A stretch of 60,000 nucleotides of DNA from Bacillota bacterium (GTDB taxonomy: Bacteria; Bacillota; UBA4882; UBA10575): the NCBI GenBank assembly GCA_029782135.1, contig JAKOVI010000027.1, positions 1 to 60,000 on the forward strand, given 5' to 3'. Under the pieces are notes generated by a model, which was given only the letters and a program-made list of their open reading frames with translations, was not told the DNA's origin and did no database searches. A program made the position numbers and the translations under genes. Shown here in pieces: positions 19,791 to 28,223 of this stretch (positions within the stretch are counted from its first letter, which is position 1; every line of letters starts with the position of its first letter).

Positions 19791-20892
19791 AAATCACTCC
19801 ATTCTCAACCCGGAATGATTTAAGCTCCGCCCCGAAATTTAAGAAGTCGCGCTCTTCCGCCGTACTGATGATCGTCTGTGTCCCCTCGGTTAAAACCCGC
19901 AATAGTTCCTTTTTCCGGTCATCATCAAATTCGGAAAAGACATCATCCAAAAGCAAGAGGGGAGGAACTCCGTGCGTCTTCTTGATCAGATCCACCATCG
20001 CTAGTTTCATCGCTAAGGCGGCGGTTCTTTGCTGCCCTTGCGAACCATAGACGCGCATCTCCCATTCCCGGTTCAACAGCAAGATCAGATCATCACGATG
20101 CGGCCCTACCAAAGAATAACCCCGGAGAATCTCTTCATTTTTCCGGCGTTCAAGTACTGTCCTTAACTTGTCTTGAACGGTACTTACTGGTAAAGACGGC
20201 ACCCGCTCGCCGGCCAGTTTATAGTTAATAGACAAACTTTCCTGCTCTTGACTCATCAACTGATGATAACGGTTAACCCACGGACTGATATCCTCGATCG
20301 CTTTTAAGCGGAGATAGATGACCTGACTTCCTTCCGCAATCATTTGTTCGGTCCAGATCTCCAACTCCCGGAAGTCGCGGAACCCTTCGCGAAACTTTTT
20401 TAACAACGAATTCCTCTGGAATAAGGCCCGGTAAAATTGGTGGTAATGCTGCCGGTATTCCGGATATACCTGGGCCAGATAAAGATCTAAGTATTCACGG
20501 CGTTTCTCTGGACCGTCTTTAATAAGCTGGAGATCATCCGGGGTAAAAATTACGGTCCGTACCCGCCCGAACAGACTACGCTTACTTTTATATTCTACAC
20601 CATTGATCTTCACCAGGATCCGGTTCAGATCCGTTCCAACTTCAAGAGTTAGAGATTCTTCATCATCCAGAAATTCTCCTTTTAGATAAAAACCATTTTC
20701 TTCATGTCGCGGTAATTCCTCATCCCGTTTCGTCCGGAAGGAACAACCAAGGGTTAGGAAAGAAACCGCTTCCAGGAAATTGGTTTTCCCCTGGCCGTTC
20801 TTCCCGTACAAAACATTAATTCTCGGCGATAAAACTACTTCCGCCGAGTGATAGTTCCGGAAATTTCGAAGCTTGAACTTCTCAAGATACAA
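19783..20892 (-). CDS. recF: RecF: recombination mediator ATPase
   Basis: SMC-like ABC ATPase that helps load RecA at single-strand gaps. The 369-residue protein opens 'LEKFKLRNFRNY', has Walker A YGKNGQGKT (about 29-37), the signature region 'YGSQGQQRTAALAMKLA' and Walker B 'LLLLDDVFSEFDD'. All motifs are intact, unlike the degraded SMC-like protein near gyrA. It overlaps yaaA by 11 bp upstream and the DUF721 gene by 8 bp downstream, so the yaaA-recF-dciA run is one translation-coupled unit. Confidence 0.97.
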   Translation of the reverse strand: MYLEKFKLRNFRNYHSAEVVLSPRINVLYGKNGQGKTNFLEAVSFLTLGCSFRTKRDEELPRHEENGFYLKGEFLDDEESLTLEVGTDLNRILVKINGVEYKSKRSLFGRVRTVIFTPDDLQLIKDGPEKRREYLDLYLAQVYPEYRQHYHQFYRALFQRNSLLKKFREGFRDFRELEIWTEQMIAEGSQVIYLRLKAIEDISPWVNRYHQLMSQEQESLSINYKLAGERVPSLPVSTVQDKLRTVLERRKNEEILRGYSLVGPHRDDLILLLNREWEMRVYGSQGQQRTAALAMKLAMVDLIKKTHGVPPLLLLDDVFSEFDDDRKKELLRVLTEGTQTIISTAEERDFLNFGAELKSFRVENGVIYD

Positions 20893-21115
20893 TTTCTTCT
20901 TCCCTACTTACAACCATAAATTCTTCCCCGTCAGGCATGACGACGCGGTCGCCGGCTGTTAACTGATGGCCGCGCCGCTTTTCAATCTCACCGTTAACTT
21001 TAATCATCCCGCTTTGAATAAGGTTTTTCGCTTCCCCGCCGGTCATCACCAGACCCGCAAACTTAAGAAACTGTTCAAGACGGATTGTCCTTCCCCTAAT
21101 CGTAACTTCCTTCAT
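20882..21115 (-). CDS. yaaA: YaaA/RlbA: S4-domain RNA-binding protein
   Basis: A 77-residue S4-like RNA-binding protein found between dnaN and recF across Firmicutes. The S4 fold is visible in 'RLEQFLKFAGLVMTGGEAKNLI' (ends given) and 'VNGEIEKRRGHQL'. In B. subtilis the equivalent has been linked to ribosome assembly. ATG at 21115 is preferred, 5 nt after AGGTGG; a GTG three codons earlier is possible. Confidence 0.92.
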   Translation of the reverse strand: MKEVTIRGRTIRLEQFLKFAGLVMTGGEAKNLIQSGMIKVNGEIEKRRGHQLTAGDRVVMPDGEEFMVVSREEEIVS

Positions 21116-21180
21116 TCCGCCCACCTTAAATCTTTATGTACTTTATCTGTAAAACAGCTTGCCGCCGTTGGAACACTTTT

Positions 21181-22323
21181 TTAATAATTAAGACGGAGTG
21201 GCATAATCACATAAGTATAGTCTTCGCTTCCCTCAACTTTCAAAACCGAAGCTTTCATCCCTTTCGAAAGGTTAAAAATAACTTGCCGGTCCGGTTCAAT
21301 CACTTTCAAAAAATCCATTAAATAAAAGACGTTAAACCCAATCTCGAAAGACTCATCCTGATATGAGCAGTTTAAATCTTCGGAAAACTGCCCCAAATCC
21401 GGCGACATCGCATATATATTAAGACAGTCCGGGGACAAACTGAGTTTAACCGCACTGTCCACCAGTGAGCTTCTGGTTAAAGCCGTCAAGATCGAGGTCC
21501 GGTCGCACTGGATTTGGCCGTCAAATTCAACCGGGATCACCTGTTCATACCGGGGGAACTGCGCATTAATCAGCCGTGTGTAAAAGACCACCCCGCGACT
21601 GGTGGCATATAATTGCCGGTTGAGCAGCAAAAAATGAATCTCGTCCTCCTGGTCATCGCCAAAGATGGCAGCCATTTCTTTGAGTGATTTCACCGGGACA
21701 AGGAACTCCTCTTCAAACTCTCCCATGACCGGCAGATCTTTAATCACCAAACGGTTAATATCCGTGGCAACTAGGCGGAGTTTCCCTTCTTTAAGCTCCC
21801 ACAGTACACTTGAGAGAAAAGGACGTGAATCGTTGGGCGCCGTCGCATAAATACTCTGTTTAACTGCTGTACTGAAAGCAGCCGCCGGTAAAGTGAAAAG
21901 GGTGTGCTCAGAAACCTTCGTCTTATCCTCGCGGACAAGGCGGATCGTCCGAATTCCTTCCGGCAAAACCGGGTATTCTTCCGCGGGAAAAGTATTAAGC
22001 TCGAATTTGGTCTGGGCGGTGTTAATTTTGAAGGTATTGTTATCCTGGTCCAGCCCCATTTCGATGCGGCCGGCGGGTAGGTGCCGGATGATATCATACA
22101 AGGTCCGGCCGGCAACAACAACCCGTCCGGGGGTAATGATTGTAACTTCCGGAACCTGAACTTCGATTCCAATCTCCAAATCGCTGCCCAAACAGAAAAG
22201 CTGATCGTTTCTGGTTTCCAACAATAAACCGTTAAGAATCGGCATCGTTGTTTTGGTTGGAATCACTCTGACGGCAAGTTGTAATGAACGGAGTAATTCT
22301 TCTTGAGAACAAAGGAGTTTCAT
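21181..22323 (-). CDS. dnaN: DnaN: DNA polymerase III beta sliding clamp
   Basis: Ring-shaped processivity clamp. The 380 residues have the three-domain clamp pattern, opening 'MKLLCSQEELLRSLQLAVRVI' (ends given) and 'TMPILNGLLLE'. The C-terminal 'YVIMPLRLNY' supplies the pocket that binds clamp-interaction peptides (family end is usually MPMRL). ATG start with AAGGAGG upstream. It lies downstream of dnaA, separated by 311 bp of origin DNA. Confidence 0.97.
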   Translation of the reverse strand: MKLLCSQEELLRSLQLAVRVIPTKTTMPILNGLLLETRNDQLFCLGSDLEIGIEVQVPEVTIITPGRVVVAGRTLYDIIRHLPAGRIEMGLDQDNNTFKINTAQTKFELNTFPAEEYPVLPEGIRTIRLVREDKTKVSEHTLFTLPAAAFSTAVKQSIYATAPNDSRPFLSSVLWELKEGKLRLVATDINRLVIKDLPVMGEFEEEFLVPVKSLKEMAAIFGDDQEDEIHFLLLNRQLYATSRGVVFYTRLINAQFPRYEQVIPVEFDGQIQCDRTSILTALTRSSLVDSAVKLSLSPDCLNIYAMSPDLGQFSEDLNCSYQDESFEIGFNVFYLMDFLKVIEPDRQVIFNLSKGMKASVLKVEGSEDYTYVIMPLRLNY

Positions 22324-22634
22324 TCTGTAACCTCCTTAAAAAGTTTTTCTTAAAACAAAAACAATCAACAGTTATTAGTTCTATTAAAAAGTTAACATTA
22401 ATATCTAAAAAAAGCAGTAGTAATAGGGGACGACAAACTGTGGATATATTACTTTCTCCAAGCTAGAACAGTCAATTTTTTAAAGAAAAGATTGTGGAAA
22501 AAAAGAGGGTTTTCGACAAAATAAACTTATACACAACAGATTAAATTAATGTGGATTATTAAACCACAGCATACAAACAAATTATCCCCAAGTTGGTCCG
22601 TAAAGATGTTGATAAAAAAGAACGGGATGAAGGC
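22324..22634. other. Origin segment between dnaN and dnaA: DnaA boxes and candidate DnaA-trio/unwinding region
   Basis: AT-rich gene-free DNA. A perfect DnaA box TTATACACA lies at 22527-22535. One-mismatch boxes are at 22439-22447 (TGTGGATAT), 22550-22558 (TGTGGATTA) and 22582-22590 (TTATCCCCA). Left of the 22439 box are a GC-rich spacer GGGGACGAC and then TAG-TAA-TAG (22418-22426). Read from the box as 3'-GAT-AAT-GAT, this is the order box, GC spacer, DnaA-trios of the Bacillus basal unwinding element. The AT-rich stretch toward dnaN would be the melted region. Confidence 0.7.
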
Positions 22635-23975
22635 TTACTGTTTGATTTGTTGGGTGAGTTCTTTGATCGCTTGGTTTGTTTGGAAATCTTTCGTCATTGC
22701 TTCTTTGATCCGGTCGCAGGCGTGAATAACCGTACTGTGATCGCGTCCGCCAAACTCCTCTCCTATTTTGGGAAGAGAAGCATCAGTCAATTCCCGGCAA
22801 AGATACATGGCGATTTGGCGGGGAAATGCGATGTTTTGGGTCCGTCTTTTTGACTTTAAATCATCAACCGATAATTGGAAATAATCGGCAACTAATTCCT
22901 GAATTAATTGAATGGTCACTTTCCTCGTTTGCTGGGTGGGGATGATATCTTTAAGCACCTCGTCAGCCAAAGCGATCGAAATTTCTTGGTTGGTCAACGA
23001 AGCGTAAGCGATCACCCGGATGAGCGCGCCTTCCAACTCCCGGATATTCGAATTGATTAAATCGGCAATATAAACTATTACATCATTGGGAAGATTCCAA
23101 CCTTCGGCGGTTGCCTTTTTTCTTAAAATTGCAATTCTGGTCTCCAGATCCGGTGCTTGGATATCAGTAATTAATCCCCATTCAAACCTGGAACGTAGCC
23201 GTTCTTCGAGGGTTGGGATCTCTTTTGGCGGGCGATCACTCGAAATGACAATCTGTTTATTGGCTTCATGAAGTGCATTAAAAGTATGGAAAAATTCTTC
23301 TTGGGTACTTTCTTTCCCGGCAAGAAACTGAATATCATCAATTAATAAGAGATCGACCGTCCGGTATTTCGCCCGAAAACTTGATGTCTTATTTTTCTGG
23401 ATCGCATTAATCAATTCATTGGTGAATTTCTCAGAGGAGACATAAACCACTTTCAACCCGGGACAATTTTGGATAACATAGTGACCGATCGCTTGCATTA
23501 AGTGGGTTTTTCCCAGACCGACGCCGCCGTATATAAATAAAGGATTATACGCCTTGGCCGGAGATTCAGCAACTGCTAAGGAAGCGGCATGGGCAAAACG
23601 GTTGCTGTCACCTACAACGAAGGATTCAAAAGTATACTTTGGATTAAGGTTTAAACTGTTTTCTTCCTGGTTGGCTCCTGTCTCCTGCGAGCCGAACGAA
23701 AGATGATTGAGGGAAGCATTATTCTTTTGGATGACAAATTTAAGGCTGATTTCTTCCGGGATGTAATTACTTAGCGTGGAAAGGATCAGTGAAGCGTATC
23801 TACTCTCTAACAGATCGCGGGCAAATTCGTTGGGGACTTCAATGAATAGTATGTTATCTTCAAAGTTCAGGGGCCGGGTTGGTTTAAGCCAAGTTTCAAA
23901 ACTTGGTTTCGTCATATGGGGTTCGACATCAGTCTGCACTTGCTTCCAAATTACATCCAGTTCTTCAATGGTCAT
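22635..23975 (-). CDS. dnaA: DnaA: chromosomal replication initiator
   Basis: AAA+ initiator that binds DnaA boxes and melts the origin. The 446-residue protein has an N-terminal helicase-interaction domain (about 1-85) and a linker. The AAA+ core has Walker [11 protein letters not shown] and Walker B 'LLIDDIQFL', and the C-terminal HTH carries the signature '[15 protein letters not shown]'. The ATG at 23975 is favoured by AAAGGTGG 8 nt upstream; an upstream ATG at 24017 would add 14 atypical residues. It is transcribed away from rpmH, with origin DNA on both sides. Confidence 0.97.
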   Translation of the reverse strand: MTIEELDVIWKQVQTDVEPHMTKPSFETWLKPTRPLNFEDNILFIEVPNEFARDLLESRYASLILSTLSNYIPEEISLKFVIQKNNASLNHLSFGSQETGANQEENSLNLNPKYTFESFVVGDSNRFAHAASLAVAESPAKAYNPLFIYGGVGLGKTHLMQAIGHYVIQNCPGLKVVYVSSEKFTNELINAIQKNKTSSFRAKYRTVDLLLIDDIQFLAGKESTQEEFFHTFNALHEANKQIVISSDRPPKEIPTLEERLRSRFEWGLITDIQAPDLETRIAILRKKATAEGWNLPNDVIVYIADLINSNIRELEGALIRVIAYASLTNQEISIALADEVLKDIIPTQQTRKVTIQLIQELVADYFQLSVDDLKSKRRTQNIAFPRQIAMYLCRELTDASLPKIGEEFGGRDHSTVIHACDRIKEAMTKDFQTNQAIKELTQQIKQ

Positions 23976-24017
23976 CAACGATCCACCTTTCCGACAACGG
24001 CCTTTTTTGTTATTCAC

Positions 24018-24420
24018 CTATAAAAAGATAAGCGACAAGCTTTAATCTTATCTGGCCGAGGGTTAACGACAAAGCAGGAACTAATGATTAAAAATAATCC
24101 ACAACCTGTGTATAAATTGTTGATTATTTGAGGATAAGAAAGGAAAAAATAGAGGATAGTAAGCGAGCCTACCCATTAACATAAAAAGGAAATATTTATA
24201 AAAAGCGCTGAACACGAAGAAATTTTGTGTAAAGTTATCAACATTATCCACAGATTTTAAGGCCAAATTGTGGATAAATAACGCCGGAATCTATAATAAC
24301 AGATTTTTCATGCTTTGACAAATTTGTATTTCAGCCGTAAATAAAGGAAAAAGGGGAAAATCTCCAAAACTTAACCCCAAAAACCCCTTCAAGGAAAGAA
24401 TTGTGGATAACTTATTGGCG
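24018..24420. other. oriC: DnaA-box cluster between dnaA and rpmH
   Basis: Four perfect DnaA boxes (TTATNCACA) are visible: 24107-24115 (TGTGTATAA), 24244-24252 (TTATCCACA), 24269-24277 (TGTGGATAA) and 24402-24410 (TGTGGATAA). A one-mismatch box TAATCCACA lies at 24095-24103. The region is AT-rich and gene-free. With the boxes between dnaA and dnaN it forms a bipartite Firmicutes-type origin. Confidence 0.9.
24045..24072 (-). promoter_or_regulatory. Possible dnaA promoter
   Basis: On the minus strand TTGTCG (24072-24067), a 16-bp spacer and TAAGAT (24050-24045) give a modest sigma-A match about 70 bp before the dnaA start. DnaA boxes lie just upstream, so autoregulation is plausible. Confidence 0.4.
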
Positions 24421-24426
24421 GAATTA

Positions 24427-24455
24427 TTGACAATGCTTATTCTCCTCTTTATAAT
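24427..24455 (+). promoter_or_regulatory. Consensus sigma-A promoter for rpmH-rnpA
   Basis: TTGACA (24427-24432), 17-bp spacer, TATAAT (24450-24455): a perfect match. A second, weaker one (TTGACA 24315-24320, TAAATA 24338-24343) lies upstream. A DnaA box at 24402-24410 is immediately upstream of the strong promoter. Confidence 0.88.
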
Positions 24456-24493
24456 AAATTAGAATCATCGTGGCTGAAGCGAGGTGAAAAAGC

Positions 24494-24628
24494 GTGAAAA
24501 GGACTTACCAACCGAATAAACTGAAGAGAAAAAGAAAGATTGGTTTTTTAGTCAGAATGTCCACTCCCAACGGCCGTCTCGTGATTAAACGGCGCCGGGC
24601 TAAAGGGAGAAAGGTTTTATCTGCCTAA
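24494..24628 (+). CDS. rpmH: RpmH: 50S ribosomal protein L34
   Basis: A 44-residue, very basic protein starting [15 protein letters not shown] and ending 'GRKVLSA', the L34 pattern. It begins with GTG and has GAGGTG upstream. L34 binds 23S rRNA in the large subunit. It is the first gene of rpmH-rnpA-yidD, directly beside the origin as in most bacteria. Confidence 0.97.
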   Translation: MKRTYQPNKLKRKRKIGFLVRMSTPNGRLVIKRRRAKGRKVLSA

Positions 24629-24629
24629 A

Positions 24630-24983
24630 ATGAAGAGGTACAAAAGTTTAAAAAAGGATAAGGACTTTCAGGAAACTTTTAATCAAGGAGCTTCTTATCT
24701 TAATCAACACTTTGTTCTTTATGTTCGGCCTTCTGATGAAAAAGGGCAGCTGAAAATCGCATTCTGTGTTGGAAAAAAACTAGGGTATGCTGTTCAACGG
24801 AACCGGATTAAGAGACGGATGAGACACGCTTTTCAATCTTTCATGCGGCAAGTGGCCAAGGATCACCAAATTATTGTGATTGCCCGTCAAAAAGTGAACG
24901 AGATTGACTTTTCCCAATTGTGCGCTTCTTTAAAGAGCCTTTTCTTGAAAGCAAACTTAATCGATGAAAAAGATAATCGTTAA
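24630..24983 (+). CDS. rnpA: RnpA: ribonuclease P protein component
   Basis: Protein cofactor of RNase P, which trims the 5' leader of tRNA precursors. The 117-residue basic protein has '[15 protein letters not shown]' and the signature region '[17 protein letters not shown]'. The start is 1 nt after the rpmH stop, so it is coupled. Its end overlaps yidD by 20 bp. Confidence 0.96.
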   Translation: MKRYKSLKKDKDFQETFNQGASYLNQHFVLYVRPSDEKGQLKIAFCVGKKLGYAVQRNRIKRRMRHAFQSFMRQVAKDHQIIVIARQKVNEIDFSQLCASLKSLFLKANLIDEKDNR

Positions 24984-25221
24984 GTTGATTCGTTTTTATC
25001 AATCTTACCTTTCGCCGCTTAAACCACCGTTTTATAAATGCCGGTATTATCCTAGTTGTTCCCAATATATGATATTAGCGATTGAACGCTTTGGTCTTAA
25101 AGGCATCTTCCTGGGTTGCCGCCGAATAATGTCTTGTCATCCGTGGAGTCCGGGAGGGTATGCGCCTGTACCGGTGCAGTGGCCGGGTTGGAAAAGAATC
25201 TTTTGTCAACGAAGGGGCTAA
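24964..25221 (+). CDS. yidD: YidD: membrane protein insertion efficiency factor
   Basis: An 85-residue protein that assists YidC/Sec membrane insertion. It has the invariant core '[11 protein letters not shown]', '[11 protein letters not shown]' and '[17 protein letters not shown]' with its conserved cysteines. The ATG lies inside the end of rnpA. Its TAA sits in the loop of a short terminator hairpin, so termination follows translation closely. Confidence 0.95.
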   Translation: MKKIIVKLIRFYQSYLSPLKPPFYKCRYYPSCSQYMILAIERFGLKGIFLGCRRIMSCHPWSPGGYAPVPVQWPGWKRIFCQRRG

Positions 25222-25232
25222 GCCCCTTTTTT
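25212..25232 (+). terminator. Short intrinsic terminator at the end of yidD
   Basis: AAGGGG (25212-25217) and CCCCTT (25223-25228) with a 5-nt loop, then a T-run. The yidD stop codon lies in the loop. Termination is probably partial, because yidC lies downstream with its own leader of about 160 bp. Confidence 0.6.
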
Positions 25233-25398
25233 CCTTGACATAAATATTTTAAATAAGTTGTGAAAAGATACGGAAGAGGAATTTTATCATAAAAAGAGAA
25301 TAGATTCTTTGGTACGCTTGGGCGGGAATTGCCTGATTATAGTTTTGCGGAAATAATCTTTACTTTTAAAGCTAGAGAAAGGTGTGGAGTATAAGCTT

Positions 25399-26052
25399 AT
25401 GATTTCCTCGATAATGGCTAATATTTTAACCTTCTTCCACGAAACCCTCGGTGTCGGATGGGGTATGGCGATTATCTTCCTGACTATACTAGTAAAGGTG
25501 GTTTTGTTCCCTCTATCCCTTAGTCAGATTCGCTCCTTGGAAGGAATGAAAAAGATCCAGCCGGAGATTAAAAAGATCCAAGAGAAATACAAGAATAATC
25601 CAGAAGAACAACAACGCAAGTTAATGGAGCTTTATCAGAAAAACAAAGTCAATCCGCTTGGCGGATGCTTGCCTCTAATTTTACAGTTGTTGATTCTTCT
25701 GCCATTAATTAGAGTTTTAAGCTCTCCGGAGAATTTTAATCTTGACTTTACCAATGCTTATTTTCTGACGATGAACCTCACCCAGAAAAATAGTTATTGG
25801 TTATTGGCTGTGATCTCCGGTGCCACCTCATACATACAACAAAAAATGACGATGGTCGGGACTGACTCTTCCCAAACAGCCGTTATGAACTACATTATGC
25901 CAGTCTTTATGGGATGGATCACATACACGCTAACTGCCGGGGTTGGTATTTACTGGGTGGCCAGTACAGTGCTTGGCATAATCCAACAATGGGTGATCAC
26001 GAAGTTTTTTATACAAAAGCAAAGCGACACGGTAGTGGAGAGTGAAAACTAA
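25399..26052 (+). CDS. yidC: YidC/SpoIIIJ/OxaA membrane protein insertase
   Basis: Inserts membrane proteins, with or without Sec. The 217 residues contain five membrane segments in the short Gram-positive-type layout, with 'GWGMAIIFLTILVKVVLFPLSL' (ends given; the conserved membrane Arg/Lys region), the cytoplasmic 'KMKKIQPEIKKIQEKY'-like helical pair, 'NPLGGCLPLILQL' and 'MGWITYTLTAGVGIYWV'. I prefer ATG 25399 with GGAG 9 nt upstream; GTG 25384 would add five residues. The mature N-terminus lacks a lipobox, unlike B. subtilis SpoIIIJ. Followed by jag. Confidence 0.94.
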   Translation: MISSIMANILTFFHETLGVGWGMAIIFLTILVKVVLFPLSLSQIRSLEGMKKIQPEIKKIQEKYKNNPEEQQRKLMELYQKNKVNPLGGCLPLILQLLILLPLIRVLSSPENFNLDFTNAYFLTMNLTQKNSYWLLAVISGATSYIQQKMTMVGTDSSQTAVMNYIMPVFMGWITYTLTAGVGIYWVASTVLGIIQQWVITKFFIQKQSDTVVESEN

Positions 26053-26122
26053 AAATCTTCGCTTATTGAAGTTTAGATTGTTGATCGTTAAACTTTGGTG
26101 CTCCTAAAGGGAGGTTAGATTA

Positions 26123-26746
26123 ATGAAATCCGTCGAGATTGTCGCGAAAAGCAAAGAGGAAGCAGTGGAGCTGGCCCTGAAAGAACTCCAAGTTGATGAG
26201 AACAATGTAAAAGTTGAGGTCTTGGAAGAAACCTCGAAAAAAGGGTTACTCGGTTTTTTAAATGTGAACAAGGTGAAAGTACGGGTTACCGTTAAAGAAG
26301 ATATTGCCCAACAAGCCGGACGTTTATTACGAGAAATCCTCGTGAATATGGGTGTTTTAGCCCAGGTTGAAATCTTTAAACGACCGGGTGAAGTGATTCT
26401 TAATGTAAACGGCGAAAACCTCGGCAAGCTTATCGGGCGGCACGGGCAGACCCTAAATGCTTTACAGTATTTAGTTAATTTAGCGATCCGCCGGGTGAAT
26501 GAAGAACCGGGAAGGGTCATTATTGATGTAGCCGGTTATCGGAAACGACGGGAGGAAAACCTAAAAAGACTCGCACTGTCGGCGGCCGAGCGGGTTAAAA
26601 AAAGAGGAAGAAAAGAGATTTTAAACCCCATGTCGCCGACCGAACGCCGGATCATTCACTTGACGCTCCAGAATAATAAAGAAGTAATGACCTACAGCGA
26701 AGGAGAAGACCCCTACCGGCGGGTGATCATCTCGCCGAAAAACTAG
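26123..26746 (+). CDS. jag: Jag/KhpB RNA-binding protein (SpoIIIJ-associated)
   Basis: The 207-residue protein has the three Jag parts: a Jag_N domain ('IVAKSKEEAVELALKEL', 'KKGLLGFL'), a KH domain with GRHGQT near residue 108, and a C-terminal R3H domain ('LSPTERRIIH'-like 'MSPTERRIIHLTLQNN' with 'GEDPYRRV'). KhpB binds RNA with KhpA and affects cell division and elongation in streptococci. It sits right after yidC in the conserved order and before a terminator. Confidence 0.94.
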   Translation: MKSVEIVAKSKEEAVELALKELQVDENNVKVEVLEETSKKGLLGFLNVNKVKVRVTVKEDIAQQAGRLLREILVNMGVLAQVEIFKRPGEVILNVNGENLGKLIGRHGQTLNALQYLVNLAIRRVNEEPGRVIIDVAGYRKRREENLKRLALSAAERVKKRGRKEILNPMSPTERRIIHLTLQNNKEVMTYSEGEDPYRRVIISPKN

Positions 26747-26757
26747 CAACTCCAAAC

Positions 26758-26784
26758 AACGTGCCAACCGGCACGTTTCTTTTC
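26758..26784 (+). terminator. Intrinsic terminator after jag
   Basis: AACGTGCC (26758-26765), AACC loop, GGCACGTT (26770-26777), then TCTTTT. Confidence 0.8.
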
Positions 26785-26819
26785 CTAAAGGTAAGAAAAA
26801 GTAAAAAGGGCGCTTTAAT

Positions 26820-28208
26820 GTGAAGGAAATGAGCGAATTAGACACCATTGCTGCCATTTCAACTCCTCCCGGGGAAGGCGGGATCGGAATCATTAGGATC
26901 AGCGGAGCAGAGGCCGCCCGGATCGGTGCGCAAATTTTACGGCATCCTTCCGGAAAAAGGATTACTTCTTGGCCGGAACGTCAGGTCCGCTTGGGGTTGG
27001 TCCTTAGTCCCGAAGGAACAGTCATCGACGAAGTAATCTATTTTTTGTTTAAAAAAGGCCGCAGTTACACCGGGGAGGAACTCCTCGAGATCCAAGGGCA
27101 CGGGGGATACCAGAATTTAAAAAAAATATTAAACGCCGCAATCAAAGCCGGTGCCCGACTGGCGGAGCCCGGTGAATTCACAAAGAGAGCCTTTCTCAAT
27201 GGACGGCTGGATCTGGTACAGGCAGAGGCTGTGATCGATCTGATTCGCGCCAAAACCGACCTGGCGCATCAGGTTGCCTTAACCCAACTCAGAGGGGAAT
27301 TATCAGCGGTGGTCCAGGAGTTGGAAGATCAATTGTTCGAGATCTTGGTGCCAATTGAAGCCGCCCTGGATTATCCGGAAGACGACATTCCCCCGCTTGT
27401 CCGGGAACAAACGGCAAACAAGATTACGGTCATCTGTCGCCGCCTTGAAGAATTACTGGCCAACGCTGACCAGGGGATTATTTTGCGGGAGGCGGCAACC
27501 GTGGTTCTGGCCGGCCGTCCTAATGTCGGCAAATCCAGCCTGCTGAACCGTCTCTTGGGCGAAGAGCGGGTCATTGTGACACCGATTCCCGGAACGACGA
27601 GGGATTTTGTTGCCGAGACCATTGACTTGGACGGGGTCCCTGCCCGCTTGATCGATACCGCGGGTTTACGCGAAAGCGATGATCTGGTTGAAAAAGCCGG
27701 GGTCGAGCGGACCAAAGAGATTATGAAAGAGGCGAATTTAATCCTGGTTGTCCTTGATGCCGGCGAGGAATTAACGCCGGCCGAGGAAGAGATGGTCATT
27801 AATTCAAAACATAAACCGCTCATTGTCTTGAATAAAACGGATCTGCCGGCTGTCTTGACGGAGGAAGAATTAAAAGGCAAATTCCCTGCTGCCCAAGTTC
27901 TCTCCGTTTCAGCGAAGACCGGTGCCGGTCTTACCGCGCTGAAAGCGGCGATCCGGGAAGTGTTAATCGGCCGGCGGGACTTTGAGGAGCATCCGGTTTT
28001 GGTCACGCGGCTCAGGCACAAAGAAGCTTTAGAAGAGGCTTTGGCGTATCTTCGGTCGGTGGTGCAGGGGCTTTCCCGGCAACAGAGTGAAGATTTATTG
28101 GCTATTGATTTAAGGGCCGCCTTAGAGGCTTTGGGACGGATTACCGGACGCGCGGTATCCGAGGAGATTATTGATCGGATTTTTGCCCAGTTTTGTCTTG
28201 GGAAATAG
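26820..28208 (+). CDS. mnmE: MnmE (TrmE): tRNA modification GTPase
   Basis: With MnmG it makes the cmnm5 modification on wobble uridine 34 of certain tRNAs. The 462 residues show the tetrahydrofolate-binding N-domain ('IAAISTPPGEGGIGIIRISG'), a helical domain, the inserted G domain with GRPNVGKSS (about 232-240), 'DTAGLRES' and 'NKTDLP', and the C-terminal FCLGK tail with its essential cysteine. The start is probably GTG 26820 with AAAGGG 9 nt upstream; ATG 26829 is an alternative. Leads the mnmE-mnmG-rsmG operon. Confidence 0.97.
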   Translation: MKEMSELDTIAAISTPPGEGGIGIIRISGAEAARIGAQILRHPSGKRITSWPERQVRLGLVLSPEGTVIDEVIYFLFKKGRSYTGEELLEIQGHGGYQNLKKILNAAIKAGARLAEPGEFTKRAFLNGRLDLVQAEAVIDLIRAKTDLAHQVALTQLRGELSAVVQELEDQLFEILVPIEAALDYPEDDIPPLVREQTANKITVICRRLEELLANADQGIILREAATVVLAGRPNVGKSSLLNRLLGEERVIVTPIPGTTRDFVAETIDLDGVPARLIDTAGLRESDDLVEKAGVERTKEIMKEANLILVVLDAGEELTPAEEEMVINSKHKPLIVLNKTDLPAVLTEEELKGKFPAAQVLSVSAKTGAGLTALKAAIREVLIGRRDFEEHPVLVTRLRHKEALEEALAYLRSVVQGLSRQQSEDLLAIDLRAALEALGRITGRAVSEEIIDRIFAQFCLGK

Positions 28209-28223
28209 AGTGAGGTTCGATCT

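Noticed and set aside
24081-24266. A 61-codon minus-strand frame inside oriC
   Set aside because: It lies in the DnaA-box cluster, so the DNA is accounted for; the translation shows no domain and no ribosome site is present.
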